Source of the DNA: Dermacentor variabilis
Lineage: Eukaryota; Arthropoda; Arachnida; Ixodida; Ixodidae
Direction of reading: 5' to 3'
Assembly (NCBI RefSeq): GCF_050947875.1
Contig: NC_134573.1
Span: 35,155,115-35,219,114, forward strand
DNA: 64,000 nucleotides
Positions within the stretch are counted from its first letter, which is position 1. The number at the start of each line of letters is the position of its first letter. Of the stretch, positions 12,820 to 23,063 are shown in pieces. The notes beneath the pieces were generated by a model. The model saw only the letters and a list, made by a program, of their open reading frames with translations. It was not told the DNA's origin and made no database searches. Both the position numbers and the translations under genes were made by a program.

Positions 12820-14166
12820 CTAGCTGTCCAGTGCGTGACGTTGCGCTCGACGGCGAGCTCGCTGAATGTGCAGCAAATGTGCATTGCGGCTGATGCCATA
12901 CAGTGCAATTTGCCTGTCCCGTGTGGCCTTTCCCCTTGCGTACAGCGTTCTGCCGCCACGGGTCGGACCGCCGTCATCGCTTGGCAAGACGTCTTCCTGG
13001 TCGTCGTCGTCATCCTCACCGGCAATGTTGCTGTCGTCGTCAAGAAGCGGCTCGCTGGCGTCGAGACATAAGTTATGCAGCGCTGCACAAGCCGCGACAA
13101 TCTTTTCCGCTACAGCAGGGCAGTACTGCAGCGCACGATAACGCTGCAAGCAGCGGAACCGACTCTTCATAAGGCCTATGCAGCGCTCCACCACAGACCT
13201 CATCGACGCGTGAGCTTGATTAAAACGGCCCTCCGGAGACGATAGCGCGGGATGTCCCGGAACCGGCGTGATGAGCCATGGCTCCAGTGGGTATGCACTG
13301 TCGCCTGCAGAATAAATGTAGCGCAGGAATTGCGCCGAATTCATAATAGACATTGGCTGTGGTTCACAAGCGCGTTTATATGCATTTCTGTACTCACCAA
13401 GGAGAAACTCTCCTCTGTGGACGATTTGGGTGTCGGCGAAAATGCTCCGAAGGGCTGAGCCACGCCATACGTATGCGTCGTGACACGAGCCGGCGAAGCG
13501 AGGGTCGATGGCCAGCACTCGCATGTTCGAGTCGCACACCTGTGAATTGCAGTATATCAGTAAATTAAGTTGCTGTCGCGAGTTGGGATTTTGTATATAT
13601 CATGAGTATATTAGGTAGAGCGTGCTTACCACCATGGTGTTCAGCGCGTAGTATCCCTTCCGACACCAGTACGTCTGCTTCTCGGCTGGGGGCAGGTCCG
13701 GGCCGGCTATAGCGATGTAGGTGCCGTCCACGCATCCTACGACGTCAGAGATGTTGCCGCTCCGCAAGAAACCTTGCTTGACGAGCGCTATCTCCGATCT
13801 CGTACGCGGAAACGACACCCAGCGCTGTTCGGTGCCGACACGGACGATTGCTTCCGATACCGCGCGAACGCAGCGGCTGACAGACGGTTGGGACAGCGAT
13901 ACGGTGGCTTCGCTACCGACAGCCGTTTGGAAACCACCGGTAGCATAAAACCGAAGGGCGCAAATCACCTGATCTTGAACGGTGAGCCCTTCTCTCTCGC
14001 GCGCCAGGTCGTCCGATAACTGCTCGCACAGCCACATCGCCGTCGTTTTCGAAAGGCGAAAGTGCCTCCGAAAAGACTCGTCGGACATGGCGAACGGGTC
14101 CCGTTGTTCTCGAAGTCGCCTCTCTCCTCCGTTATCAAAAAGCAAAAAAAGCAGGCTCGCATCCAT
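12820..14166 (-). CDS. PIF/Harbinger DDE transposase (HARBI1-like nuclease), two exons
   Basis: This is the catalytic nuclease of the element, about 418 residues, a normal length for the family. Exon 1 runs 14166-13630 and exon 2 runs 13539-12820. The intron of 90 bases starts GTAAGC and ends CACAG, and the phase is 0. An upstream in-frame ATG at 14301 would add 45 residues; I prefer the ATG at 14166 (MDASLLF). A helix-turn-helix-like stretch (LSQPSVSRCV) lies near residues 90-105. Conserved family blocks are GCVDGTYIAI (D147), GSCHD (D200), GDSAYPLEPWL (D259) and VVERCIGLMKSRFR (E297); D147, D259 and E297 are the likely DDE set. No frameshift or internal stop is seen. HARBI1 is a domesticated host relative, but the flanking inverted repeats show this copy belongs to a transposon. 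It converges with the Myb-like gene. Confidence 0.92.
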
Positions 14167-14301
14167 CGTAGTGCTGCGGTCTACTCCAAACAAAGGAATC
14201 GCAGAAAGATACGTTGGTGCGCGGTGACTGTTTGAATCACGTGAACGCGCCGAAGCATGTTCAGTTATCACACAAAACGTGAAGAGTAAGTGCAACACCA
14301 C

Positions 14302-14309
14302 TGACGTCA
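14302..14309. promoter_or_regulatory. CRE-type palindrome upstream of the transposase gene
   Basis: TGACGTCA, followed at once by a half site TGACGT, sits 136 bases upstream of the preferred transposase ATG and 81 bases inside the right inverted repeat. It mirrors the two copies at the left end of the element. Confidence 0.45.
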
Positions 14310-14389
14310 GTCTGACGTTTCAGAAAGGAACCGGAAGCTAGGAGCGCCGGTCGTCATCGTCATTTGTAGACCTACAGCCAATCAGCGGC

Positions 14390-14436
14390 GGCCGAAGTGG
14401 ACAGTCCACTAGGTGGACTCTTGCAGAATAGCCCCC
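14390..14436 (-). repeat. Right 47-bp terminal inverted repeat, Harbinger
   Basis: This is a perfect complement of 777-823 by eye, followed by the CAG duplication at 14437-14439. Confidence 0.95.
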
Positions 14437-14507
14437 CAGTACCAGCAAACCTACATCCCGGCATGGGCCCTATAACATTAAACTATCAGTTGTTTTTAAA
14501 AACCGGC

Positions 14508-14597
14508 CATTAGCCCTCCCTGACAGGTCAGAATGGTTTGGGTCCAGCCCATGTGGGCACAGCCCGAGCCATTTTGACCTATCACGGAGGGCTGATG
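14508..14597. repeat. Imperfect foldback, 35-bp arms
   Basis: 14508-14542 pairs with 14563-14597, with about six mismatches around a 20-base loop. A second small foldback lies nearby: 14902-14921 pairs with 14927-14946 (AACGCTCTTATTT against AAATAAGAGCG). Their origin is unknown; they could be remnants of inverted-repeat elements. Confidence 0.7.
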
Positions 14598-15071
14598 GCT
14601 GATTTGGAATAACAACAGATTGGAATAGTTTTACGCTATACCAGCTCATGTCGAAGTAGAAGTACCAGGTATAGATTACTCTAGTGTCTCGTCATAAGAG
14701 GCGGGTGGTGTCACCGTTTCTTTGTAGTGAATTAGCTTGTCTGGCTTCGTTGCAGATGATTTACACTTGAAAATGATTGTGGATTAAAAGGCAAGTAATG
14801 CACCCAATTTGAGCATTATATGGCATGCAGAGTAAAATGCCACCTGTCGAAATTTGAGTGTAACTTCGCCAGTAATCTCGCTGGAACAGTCATATATACG
14901 TAACGCTCTTATTTAAGCAACACTCAGTTGCGTAAATAAGAGCGCTGGTGCTGCCAGAAGTTGTGCACGAATTGTGAGAGTGGTAGCATAGGTACCTTAA
15001 TCCTGTGAACACTGCCAGGGCATGAATGAGACCGGCCAGAGCTCCCGTAGAATGAGTCATTAGGTTTAATT

Positions 15072-15114
15072 GAATTCTGGTGCTTTACGTGCCAAAACCA
15101 CAATTTGATTATGA
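15072..15114 (-). mobile_element. Short Ruka-type SINE fragment
   Basis: TTTACGTGCCAAAACCAC followed by TTTGATTATGA matches the 3' part of the full SINEs elsewhere in the window, in reverse orientation. Only about 40 bases remain. Confidence 0.7.
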
Positions 15115-15565
15115 TGAACTAGTCAGTAAGTTTACTACTCTGTGCACCATCGATAAGTTGCCCAAAGGTGCAGTGCCAGCTGAGCAGATCTTGCCAAAAA
15201 TGTTCCACTTCCGTGGACTTACCACCTTACTGTGTTCTTGGCTACATGTCTTTGCTGCTAGACTGATGCAAACAAGAGTTGCCTCCCGACTGTTGGATGA
15301 ACCTGCTGTCACAATCGGTATGCAGTACAATGAATCGACAATGGCCATTTCAGATATGGTAAAGAAGATACTGCCATTGAAAAGGTGCCTATGTTTTCTG
15401 GAGCTTACTAGTGCGCACCCTTGTGCCAAGTTCATCTGTCAATTCCGTGTGTTCATTCCCCAGAATAACATGCCACAAAAAGTTTCTGCAAAGTGAGCTG
15501 CAGCTTGAGAAAGCAAGGTGCTCTGCCTTCAAGAAGCCAAGCTTTCTGGAATGTCATTACCTTAC
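15115..15565. other. Unassigned region downstream of the F-box exon
   Basis: No domain is recognisable in any frame. Since the F-box gene runs on -, this stretch could hold its last exon or 3' UTR. It is less GC-rich than the F-box exon. A 138-codon open frame on + (15080-15496) starts inside the SINE fragment and shows no known motif. Confidence 0.35.
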
Positions 15566-17350
15566 AGTTTTGGCAGATGGTCGCAGTGCTTCTGAAGAGA
15601 GATGGAAGCAGTGGAGCGAGCTTGAGCAATAATTCTGGAAAGCCAGAACTCTCCACTTGATCCACGTTCTGTGTTGGCGCGACCACATACATGCTGTGGT
15701 GTTGCAACTGAAACTGACGGTGGCCCTCACCTTGGTGATCTGGTCGAGCAGCAGGTGCGAGCTGAGCGTGAGTGCGGCGTGCTCCATCTTGAGGACGCGG
15801 AGGCCGCCCGCCTGGGCTGTCAGCACGGTGCCCAGCCCCTGGGCGTAGCAGCACAGACCCCTGCGTCCCAGGTGGGACAGCCGCAGCTCGCGCACCCGGC
15901 AGCCTGCCAGGAACTGCACGCTGTGCACGTTGCTGAGGCCGCACAGCGTCAGCCGCCGCAGAGGTGCCAGCAGCGCCAGCGGCGCCAGCGACGAGTCGCC
16001 GCACGTGCGCGGGTCGCTGCACACGGCGCACACGCTGTGCGCGGTCGTCGCGCTGCCGCGGATGTCCAGCTCGTGCAGGGCGAACGGAGCGCGGGCCAGG
16101 TCCTCGAGCGAGTTGGGCTCGGCCAGAGCGCACGCCGGCAGCGACAGCGCCCTCAGGTGACGCAGGCACGCCGAGGCCAGAAGGGCGCAGCACGACAGGT
16201 CAGGCGTGAAGTGAAAGCGGCTGAGGTTGAGCTCGCCCAGCGCCGAGCAGGCGCCCAGCAGAGACCTGAGCGGCGCCTCGTACAGGGCCCCCACGCCGGG
16301 CGGGAACGTGGGTCGGTTCAGCGGCAGCGGCGAGAGGAGCGTCAGGGCGTCCAGCGACGACCAGCGGCCGCCCCGAGCCGCCGCCGACAGCTGGCCCGGC
16401 TCGTCGACGGTGACGCTCATCTGGGGCATCGCGTCGGCGGTGGTCTCGTCGCCCGCGGGCAGCAGCAGCTCGGAGAGGTGGACGCAGCTGCGCGACTTGC
16501 GCGGACGAAGACGCAGCGCGACGTTGTTGCACAGCGTCGCGTAGCCTCGGAACGCCTGCACAAGCGGTTCGTCGTCGCCCAGCAGCAGGTGCCACAGTTC
16601 GCGGGACTCGATGAACGCCGAGCGCGACGCGTAAGGGCAGCGGCCTCTCGCCGCGTCTGTCGTGTACGTGAAACGCTCGAGCTCGGATAGAGGGCGGCCA
16701 CCGTACGTCGTCGGGGCGCCGGGCGAACAGCCCTCGCAGCTGCTGGCTCCCAGAACGTGCACGTGCAGGTCCCGCAGGCGCGGACACCGCGGCAGCAGCC
16801 GGCACAGCGTGTGCACATGGACAGCGCTCTCGACCAGCTCTACGTACATTGAACGGATGCCCGACGTGGCCCGGCTGTTCTTGGCGTCAAGCACCATCAG
16901 GGCGGGCCCCATCTCGTCGCGGCCCTCGCGGCAGCCCAGCAACGACCAGTGGAGAAGCTCCAATTTGTCCAGCCTGGTCAGCACGAGCTGGAACAACGCA
17001 CGACTGCTCAGGCGACAGTTGACGCAGCGAAGCGTGGTGAGGTTGACGCAGCGTGCCAGCCCATGTTCGATTGTGGTCGACTGTGGCAGGACACAGTTGG
17101 TGAGATCCAGGTTGGAAATGGCCGCGGCGCGAGGTGCCCGCAGGAAGCGGCTCAGCGTGTCGTCCGAAAGCGTTTCCGCCGAGAAACGGACCGTGCCCAC
17201 AACCGAGCGGTCGCTCGTAAAACTCGCCAAAAGGGGCGACACGTCCGCGATAGCCAGGATGTCTTCCGGGTCTACGAACCTCAGTATTCGCATCCATACC
17301 TCAGGCGGCAGCAGATGATCCAAGTTGCAGTCCTGCTGCATGGCATCCAT
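15566..17350 (-). CDS. F-box/leucine-rich-repeat protein (large 5' exon; 3' end unresolved)
   Basis: This is a probable substrate-recognition subunit of an SCF ubiquitin ligase. The main exon runs 17350-15731 (540 codons), opening MDAMQQDCNLDHLLPPEVW. Residues about 10-55 form an F-box (LPPEVWMRILRFVDPEDI, the Skp1-binding helices). Leucine-rich repeats follow: LDLTNCVL, LTTLRCVNCRL, LDKLELLHW, LGELNLSRFHF, LHELDIRG, LRRLTLCGLSN, VRELRLSHLG and LRVLKMEHAAL. The frame stays open past 15731, but the repeat pattern stops there, exactly at AAG|GTGAGG, a good splice donor in phase 0. A pyrimidine-rich acceptor ending at 15592 opens KHCDHLPKL, which would complete a repeat, followed by TAA or by another donor, so the true end is uncertain. 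The exon is strikingly GC-rich against AT-rich surroundings, which fits a conserved host gene. It has no close neighbour gene. Confidence 0.8.
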
Positions 17351-17670
17351 CTTACGTTACTTGTGCTGTCGCTTTCCGCGCGGTGTTGATTAATGCAGCG
17401 GTGCTCTCCTCAAGCGAGCGTCGTCGGGTGCATCATGACTTCCTGCGTAACCGGCGTACAAGACTCCGTCACTGGCAGAAATTGCTTGTCTTAATGTTCC
17501 ACTTTGCCGCATTGACGTACGTCTGAATCTCAGTCTCAACCGTGGGCGACCATATGGGGAAGGAAAAAAAACAAAACCCACGTGACCTTTCAAGCACCCT
17601 AGCTTGGATTGACTCGGCTAGCGTACTACTAAACCTGAAAACTGCGGTAGCTAGATGGGCATGAAACGAT
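17351..17670. other. Upstream region of the F-box gene
   Basis: This is the presumed promoter and 5' UTR of the F-box gene on -. I see no TATA box and no other gene. Confidence 0.3.
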
Positions 17671-17778
17671 TTTTAAAGGCGAACAGTAGACACTGCACAA
17701 AAGAAAGGTCAAACACAGGATAGCACCTTTCCTGTGTTTGACCTTCCTTGTGTGCCGTGTCTTTTTTGCGCCTTAAAA
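17671..17778. repeat. Foldback hairpin, about 49-bp arms
   Basis: 17671-17720 pairs with 17730-17778. The inner 16 bases (AAGGTCAAACACAGGA) match perfectly and the outer parts pair with some mismatches, ending in TTTTAA-type termini. The right arm reads CCTTCCTTGTGTGCCGTG, related to the hairpins at 3121 and 59617. Confidence 0.85.
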
Positions 17779-19166
17779 AAATTTGTCAAGCATGCACCAA
17801 CTAGGCCCACAGAAAGGTTTATGCAAACGAAACCACACGCGTTCACGCCCACTTCACGCTTCGCACGTGAGTTGTGTTATGGCAGTGCGCATGGCGCAGT
17901 TCACACTCGAAAAAAAAAAAAGCTTGCTTTTCTTGTGAGTATAATCCACTACACACTGTACTCCCATGTACTCCTCTAGGGTTGGATTCTTCAGAATGGA
18001 ACGCTGCGATTTGTAACATACAATTGAGAAAAAAAAATATATCTAAGAAAGACTGTGCGTCAGCGCCATGGATTAGTCACGGCAAGAAAAAACGCCCGAA
18101 AACTAATATCCAAGCAATATATTTTACGTAGCGCTCAGCATATTAACACACTGCATGTGCGTCACTTTTACATGGCCTCCGAGATTGGTAGCATCCGTTG
18201 TTGAAGCAAGCAGCGCGTCGTTGGTAGAGCGGAATGTCGGCGCTCGTCTTGAGGCCAGCGGGGCGCGCTCTGCATGGGAGAGTAAACGGAAGAAACCCGA
18301 ACTCGGTCTGTAGGAAGTAATTCGAAGTGATGGAAGAGCCAATTGCAAAATACTCGACCCTTACAGAAGTTTGGCCCTGAAAGATATTTGTGACGATATG
18401 TCTCGTGCGTTTTGGGCGCATGTAAAAATTAACGTCCTTTATTAGATTCACGTGTCCGACATAGGACGTTGACAGCATTATAAAATAGTGCACCAAAACA
18501 TATTCACCTTGAAACTTATGTAGAGCACGTGGAGTTTTGGCATAACGAGATTATTCAATCAAGTCAGAAAAAAAAGCTTTGTATGTGGCAGGCTCTGAAA
18601 CACCAAAGACCTTTGAGAGAGAGGGAGATAGAAAGAAGCTCTTTATTAGAAGGCAGAGTTTTTTGCTGGCATGTTTACTATAGCTGATATGGTACGTACT
18701 TGATAGGGATCGAGGTGGAATTAAGGGGACAGTAGGAAAGTAGGATAATGAAAATAAACAATAAATGCGCGATTGAAGCTGATAACGATATGCATAGGTG
18801 AGACGATCGGGCGGGTTTAGGCTTTTCGATATATGGTGTAGCGAACGTTCTCTAACGCTTTCCGAGAAGGCCAACTTCTTTCAGTGTCGGAACAATAAAT
18901 CTGCTATTCTGAAGCTCGGGCTATGTATATGACCTAAGACACTGGGTAACGTACGTTAATTAGCAGAGCGTGCAAAAGACATTTAAAAATGCAAGCGATG
19001 CTCCATTTGAAGTTGACGTTAGGTCCGCTGTTGTTGTCGGCAAGCTTTTTCGCGAAAAAGAAAGGAAGGATACAAAAGTGAGCATCAACGGTCCACCGGC
19101 AGTGCACTGCGTGGATATAGCTTTGCTGTGTGTGCTCGCGCAGCGCGCGCGATAGAGACGCGTGCA
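17779..19166. other. Unassigned intergenic DNA
   Basis: No supported gene. Several A-runs occur (17910-17920, 18029-18037). Around 18615-18665 there is a GAGAGAGAGG tract followed by AAGCTCTTTATTAGAAGG, which resembles the tail of a retroelement read on -, but nothing upstream confirms it. Confidence 0.3.
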
Positions 19167-19332
19167 GTGGCCGAGTGCAATGCCGAGTGTTTGTCCAGCT
19201 GTCACAGCGCCGTCTACGACAAGGGAGAATGTTATCTCGCTCCAAAGCACACGCGCCGGTTGTCTGGGACCGGTGCTCACGAAAACAACGGGGCCTTCCA
19301 CGATTGTGGGTGCACTGTATCTATCGCTCGCA
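19167..19332 (+). other. Cysteine-rich open stretch, possibly a secreted-peptide exon
   Basis: After an AG at 19166-19167 the + frame reads AECNAECLSSCHSAVYDKGEC and later DCGC. The spacing C-x3-C-x3-C-x9-C ... C-x-C contains the C-x3-C and C-x-C elements of a cysteine-stabilised alpha-beta fold such as arthropod defensins. The gap between the fourth and fifth cysteines (about 24) is far longer than in defensins, and there is no signal peptide in frame. It may be chance or a remnant. I do not assign a function. Confidence 0.2.
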
Positions 19333-20144
19333 AGGGAAAACTTGTGCGAGGACAGTTCACGGCAAACCGTTTAATTTGGCTCCCATCATCGAGCCCACCG
19401 ATATGTTTGTTTTCCCATTCTCGCTTTGTGTTGTTCAAGACAGCGAGCGCCTTTTATAGGAAGTCATCTGACCGCGCGTACTCGTGCACAAGCATTAGAA
19501 GTAACCTTGTTGTATCCTGTGGTTTCATGAGCGCTCGATCCTTATTGTTAGCATGACTGTGGCACACACAGGGTGTTTCAGCTAACTTGGTCCAAGTATT
19601 AAAAAAAACAACCATAGGGCTGCTACGCATGTCGAACTGGCGCAGTATTGTTCTCAGCCATATGGATCGAGCACGCCATATCTTTTCCGATCCACCAAGC
19701 TCAGAAATTAACAAAGATTGCCTAATTAACTTTTTAAATAGTATGTTTAGCGAAAAATCTATACAAAAGTTGTAGCGTTTGTCCAGAAACATCAGATTAT
19801 TTCATCTATGCTAAGATAACTGCCCTGCTTAATTTTTTTTCAGCCTTCTTTTAAAGTGCGCGAAATTAAAAATATATATATACAACGCCAGCTAACACGA
19901 GTGCCAACTAACACGCCGCGCTTTTAGTGCCCTCAAATGTCAGTATAGGTGTTCTGTGATGTAAGTTTATACAATGCCTTCGTATTAGCAGAGGCTGCTC
20001 CTCGCACAGAGATCGATTGAACAGGCTGTCGGTGACTGCGATAGACGTTCAGTGACAAAAGGGGTGTATCGTTTAAAAAAAATCTTTATTCGACGAAAAA
20101 GCGGCCACTAGGTGCGAATGCAATATAGGACCGGAAGCAGTATT
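19333..20144. other. Unassigned; possible DNA-transposon end at 19569
   Basis: CAGGGTGTTTCAGCTAACTT at 19569 has the look of a terminal inverted repeat of an arthropod DNA transposon, but I could not find a convincing partner end. No gene is seen. Confidence 0.3.
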
Positions 20145-20513
20145 TCACGCAGCGCAGGCATTTTTTCGTTTTTTTATCGGACCAATGAACAAACACGATG
20201 GAAAAGGCCAGGCTGATAGTGTGGTGAGGACGGAGATAAAAACAATGCTGCCATCACTGAACGCACTGTGTAGTTCCAGACGAACCCGCTCTCTGGTGTT
20301 ATCGTAGAAATTTGACACCAGCGTACGAGACATGGTCGTTCTTGATGGTGGCCAATAACCAGAGATTGCCTCATTCGAAAGGTCCACAAAACCACGATCT
20401 TCGACAATCGCGTACGGCTGCAAGTTGAGCAATTCTATTCTAGCAGTCTTCAGGTCCAGAAGCTCCTGTTTAGAATCAGGCAACGGCGCTTTTCTTTTCA
20501 ACCTATCGGCCAC
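20145..20513 (-). pseudogene. ZBED/hAT transposase fragment
   Basis: An open frame of 122 codons includes LLNLQPYAIVEDRGFVDLSN, PPSRTTMSRTLVSNFYD, then a LELHSAF...VLTT region. This order matches the N-terminal part of hAT transposases related to ZBED zinc-finger proteins, ahead of the catalytic domain. The BED finger upstream and the catalytic and dimerisation parts downstream are missing, and the frame runs out after VLTT. It is a dead fragment of a different hAT family from the one at 40720-45298. Confidence 0.7.
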
Positions 20514-21656
20514 GCTTGGTTGCTGGCAACCACCTTCGGAGCTTGAAATTCAGCATGAAAAGTTTGTTCCGGTTCAAATGGTTTATGAGAGTGGTCGTTT
20601 CCGTTGTCGTCTTCAGCGTGTTTCCGACGGAGTGGCAGAGTGCTTCAGATTGGGAAACTCTTTCGAAAAAGTTCGGCCTGGCGCGAACTCTGTTAGGGCT
20701 CTTCAGTCGCTTCAATCACGGCGTTGCAGCGTGTGTGAACGACAGTATGCGTAAGTCGCACGCTCACACGGGAATCCACAAACATATAGCGCGCACTGGC
20801 GAGAAAATAACGGAAAGGGACGTGACGACGCGCACGAAGGCGCCCTCAACCCCGTGGAGATAACGCGCGCAACAAACGGCGTAAAAACAACTATGTCGAG
20901 TGGTGGCTGTTACGACTTTGCACCGCTGCCATCACTATTACGACTTTGAGGTGGTCCCGTAGCGCTCGTCACCCGTTTCGTGACAGAGCGTTGGTAGCGA
21001 AGACTCCGAGTCAGGCGTCGGTAAGAATAACGAAAGGGATTTTATACACTATATACAGGTCATTATACAGGACAAGATCGGATCGGCACGGAGGTCGAGA
21101 GCTCACAGCAAACGCGACTGTTCCCGCTCGGCGACGTCCGTTGAGACTCCAACGCGTGACACATCTCACTCCACTCGAGAGCGGCACTGGGCTCCCGGTG
21201 GGTCGGTGGATCCGGTTTTCCAGGCGGCGGCGTCGGGACTGATAAAGCCCCGAGAAACGATTGTTACTCAAACGGCCCAATACAAAGCCAGCACTCGACG
21301 GTCGTCCGAGAGGTCAAACCAGCGACCGCGCTGGCCACTCGCTTCCAAGTTGCCGTGCGCGGTAACCTCCAAGGAAAAGGAAATACGGCGCCGGGCTGTC
21401 TAGCACTTTGTTGCACGTTTGGACATGTCGCTTGCCGATGCTTCTCCGGGTACGCCGCTGCCTGACGGCTCAGCATCTTGACTTGTCAAGGGAGAATTAG
21501 GGCGCTGTGCCTTTCGGCGCAGCCCCGGGTTTGTCCGAAGGGCGTTCGCAGGATAAATTCTGCATCTTGTAGATTCGGAATCCGGGCTGGTGGTAATGGC
21601 ACAACATGGCATAGGTCGGCACACTCACTCATCAGTGCACTCACTTGCACTCATTT
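20514..21656. other. Unassigned GC-rich region
   Basis: This stretch is CpG- and GC-rich, mainly at 20950-21550, and has several overlapping short frames but no recognised domain. GTTGCTGGCAAC at 20518-20529 is a near-palindrome. It could be remains of an LTR element or a promoter region; nothing decides it. Confidence 0.25.
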
Positions 21657-22037
21657 CAAAGGCGTGAGTGCGAGTGAGTGTCAGTGAGTGTGAACGGGGT
21701 GAGTGCTTACGAGTGGAAGTGAGTGTGAGTTGAGGCGAGTGCGAGTGCCAGTGAGCGTGAGTGAAGTTGGTGCGAGTGTGAGCGGAGGTGAGTGCGAACC
21801 TGGTGAGTGCTTGTGTGTGAGTGGAAGCGAGTGCCAGTGAGTGTGAGTGCGAGTGAGTGCGAACGTGGTGATGCTTGTGAGTGTGAATATGAGTGAGTGC
21901 TTGTGAGTTGAGCTGAGTCTGAATACGAGTGTGTGTCGGTGAGTGTAAATGGTGGTATGAATGCGTGAGTGCTTGTGAGCATTAGTAGACGCAAGTACGA
22001 AGGTGAGTGACTGAGTGCGAGTAGACGCGAGTGAACG
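21657..22037. repeat. Degenerate GTGAGT-type simple repeat
   Basis: About 380 bases are built from variants of GTGAGTGYGAGT. The array is imperfect. It keeps one long frame open on - (21707-22603) that is not a gene. Confidence 0.9.
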
Positions 22038-22289
22038 TGGGTGACTATATCCCAGCTGGCACAAAAATTTAGGACGTTTAAGGTTTCCTTTAGGAGTGGA
22101 ACGCGATAGGGCAAACGTGCTGCGTTCGCATCAGAAATCATGGCAGGCTGCTGGCCGGACTTCATTGAAGAGGATGTGGACGCAGGATCGAGGGCACGCG
22201 CACGAGCCGCGTCCGAAAACTTCTTTATATAAAACGTAAGTAAGAGCGTGACCACCATCGACCGACAGTGGACAGTGACTACAAGGGCT

Positions 22290-22841
22290 TGCCTCTCTGC
22301 TGTGCGGAAATTATTCAAACCGGAAGTTAAAATGACAGCTATCGAAGAATCATCAAGATTGGCCTTCGAAAAAAAATAATTACAAAGCATTGTGTAGATT
22401 ACTAAGTGAACTGCATGAGCTTGAATAGCTACATCCAGGTCAATATACTGATGATATTCATAGTACCAAGACGCAGTTACAAGCTTTGTACACAGAAAAA
22501 TACAGAGGTGCGCTAGGTGCCGGCGCGAGAACAGTGTTTTCTGGAAGAACAGCATTGCAGTAGGTCCCTGGGTGATGAGCGGCGACACGCGCTGTCTATA
22601 CAAATACTAGATATATAGTAAGGTGGTATCATTGTTAATGAGCTGACCCTAATAACTGAAGCGTTTTTCGAACATTATCAACAATTACTTTGAGGCCCCA
22701 AGCGATTGGATACAGATGCGTCTGCCAGCGAATTTGTATCGTTGCTGCTCCAGTTAGGTCCGTATGATTATGATTACACAAATGAAAACGTTCATAATAA
22801 TGATCTGCACGCATAGATTCGTTAGCGAAAGGCGAGGTGCC
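22290..22841 (+). pseudogene. L1/Tx1-like LINE ORF2, segment 1 (before RT)
   Basis: The broken + frames read KLFKPEVK, LLSELHELE, then TKTQLQALYTEKYRGAL, then LITEAFFEHYQQLL and a KGE near the end, the linker region that precedes reverse transcriptase in L1/Tx1-like LINEs. Stops and frameshifts are present. The segment ends at the GTGCC duplication of the gypsy insertion and the same coding sense resumes at 27339. The endonuclease part upstream is not visible. Confidence 0.65.
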
Positions 22842-23001
22842 TGTAACGTATGGTAGTTCGAGCATTGGAGACTGATTACGGCCGATTCTGTTGGGAACGC
22901 ACACACATTTATCTCAACGAAACTGCAGCCATCTTGGAAGCCCCCTTGAACCCCCGGGTTGCCTTCCTTCATTCCAAAGAGTGCTACACATGGACACTAC
23001 A
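22842..23001 (-). repeat. 3' LTR of the gypsy element
   Basis: 160 bp, 3' LTR in the element's orientation, ending against GTGCC at 22837-22841. Confidence 0.93.
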
Positions 23002-23063
23002 TCATCCCCTCAGGGAAGGAAAAATCAGTGTTGCTTAAACACGGAGTCTTTCAGGTGCCTAGG

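Larger units (their letters stand above)
777..14436. mobile_element. 13.66-kb autonomous PIF/Harbinger DNA transposon
   Basis: The element is bounded by 47-bp terminal inverted repeats that I read as identical base for base (777-823 and 14390-14436). It is flanked by a 3-bp duplication, CAG, at 774-776 and 14437-14439, the duplication length typical of PIF/Harbinger. Inside are the two genes expected of this superfamily: a Myb/SANT-like protein on + (1848-9078) and a DDE nuclease on - (12820-14166), arranged convergently. Members are usually only a few kilobases long, so this one is large. The extra length comes from introns of 2.8 and 3.3 kb and from about 3.7 kb of non-coding DNA and minisatellite between the two 3' ends. 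Perfect ends and uninterrupted exons suggest recent movement; that is inference. Confidence 0.93.

Noticed and set aside
15566..15591. A 26-base microexon joined to a third exon at 15545
   Set aside because: The second intron would be only 20 bases, too short for splicing. I keep the 15591 acceptor as possible but leave the 3' end open.
15671..16690. 339-codon open frame on + opposite the F-box exon
   Set aside because: It is a GC-rich antisense shadow of the F-box/LRR exon, with biased Arg/Gln/Ala composition and no domain.
21707..22603. 298-codon frame on -
   Set aside because: Its C-terminal part translates the GTGAGT-type simple repeat and the rest is antisense to LINE sequence.
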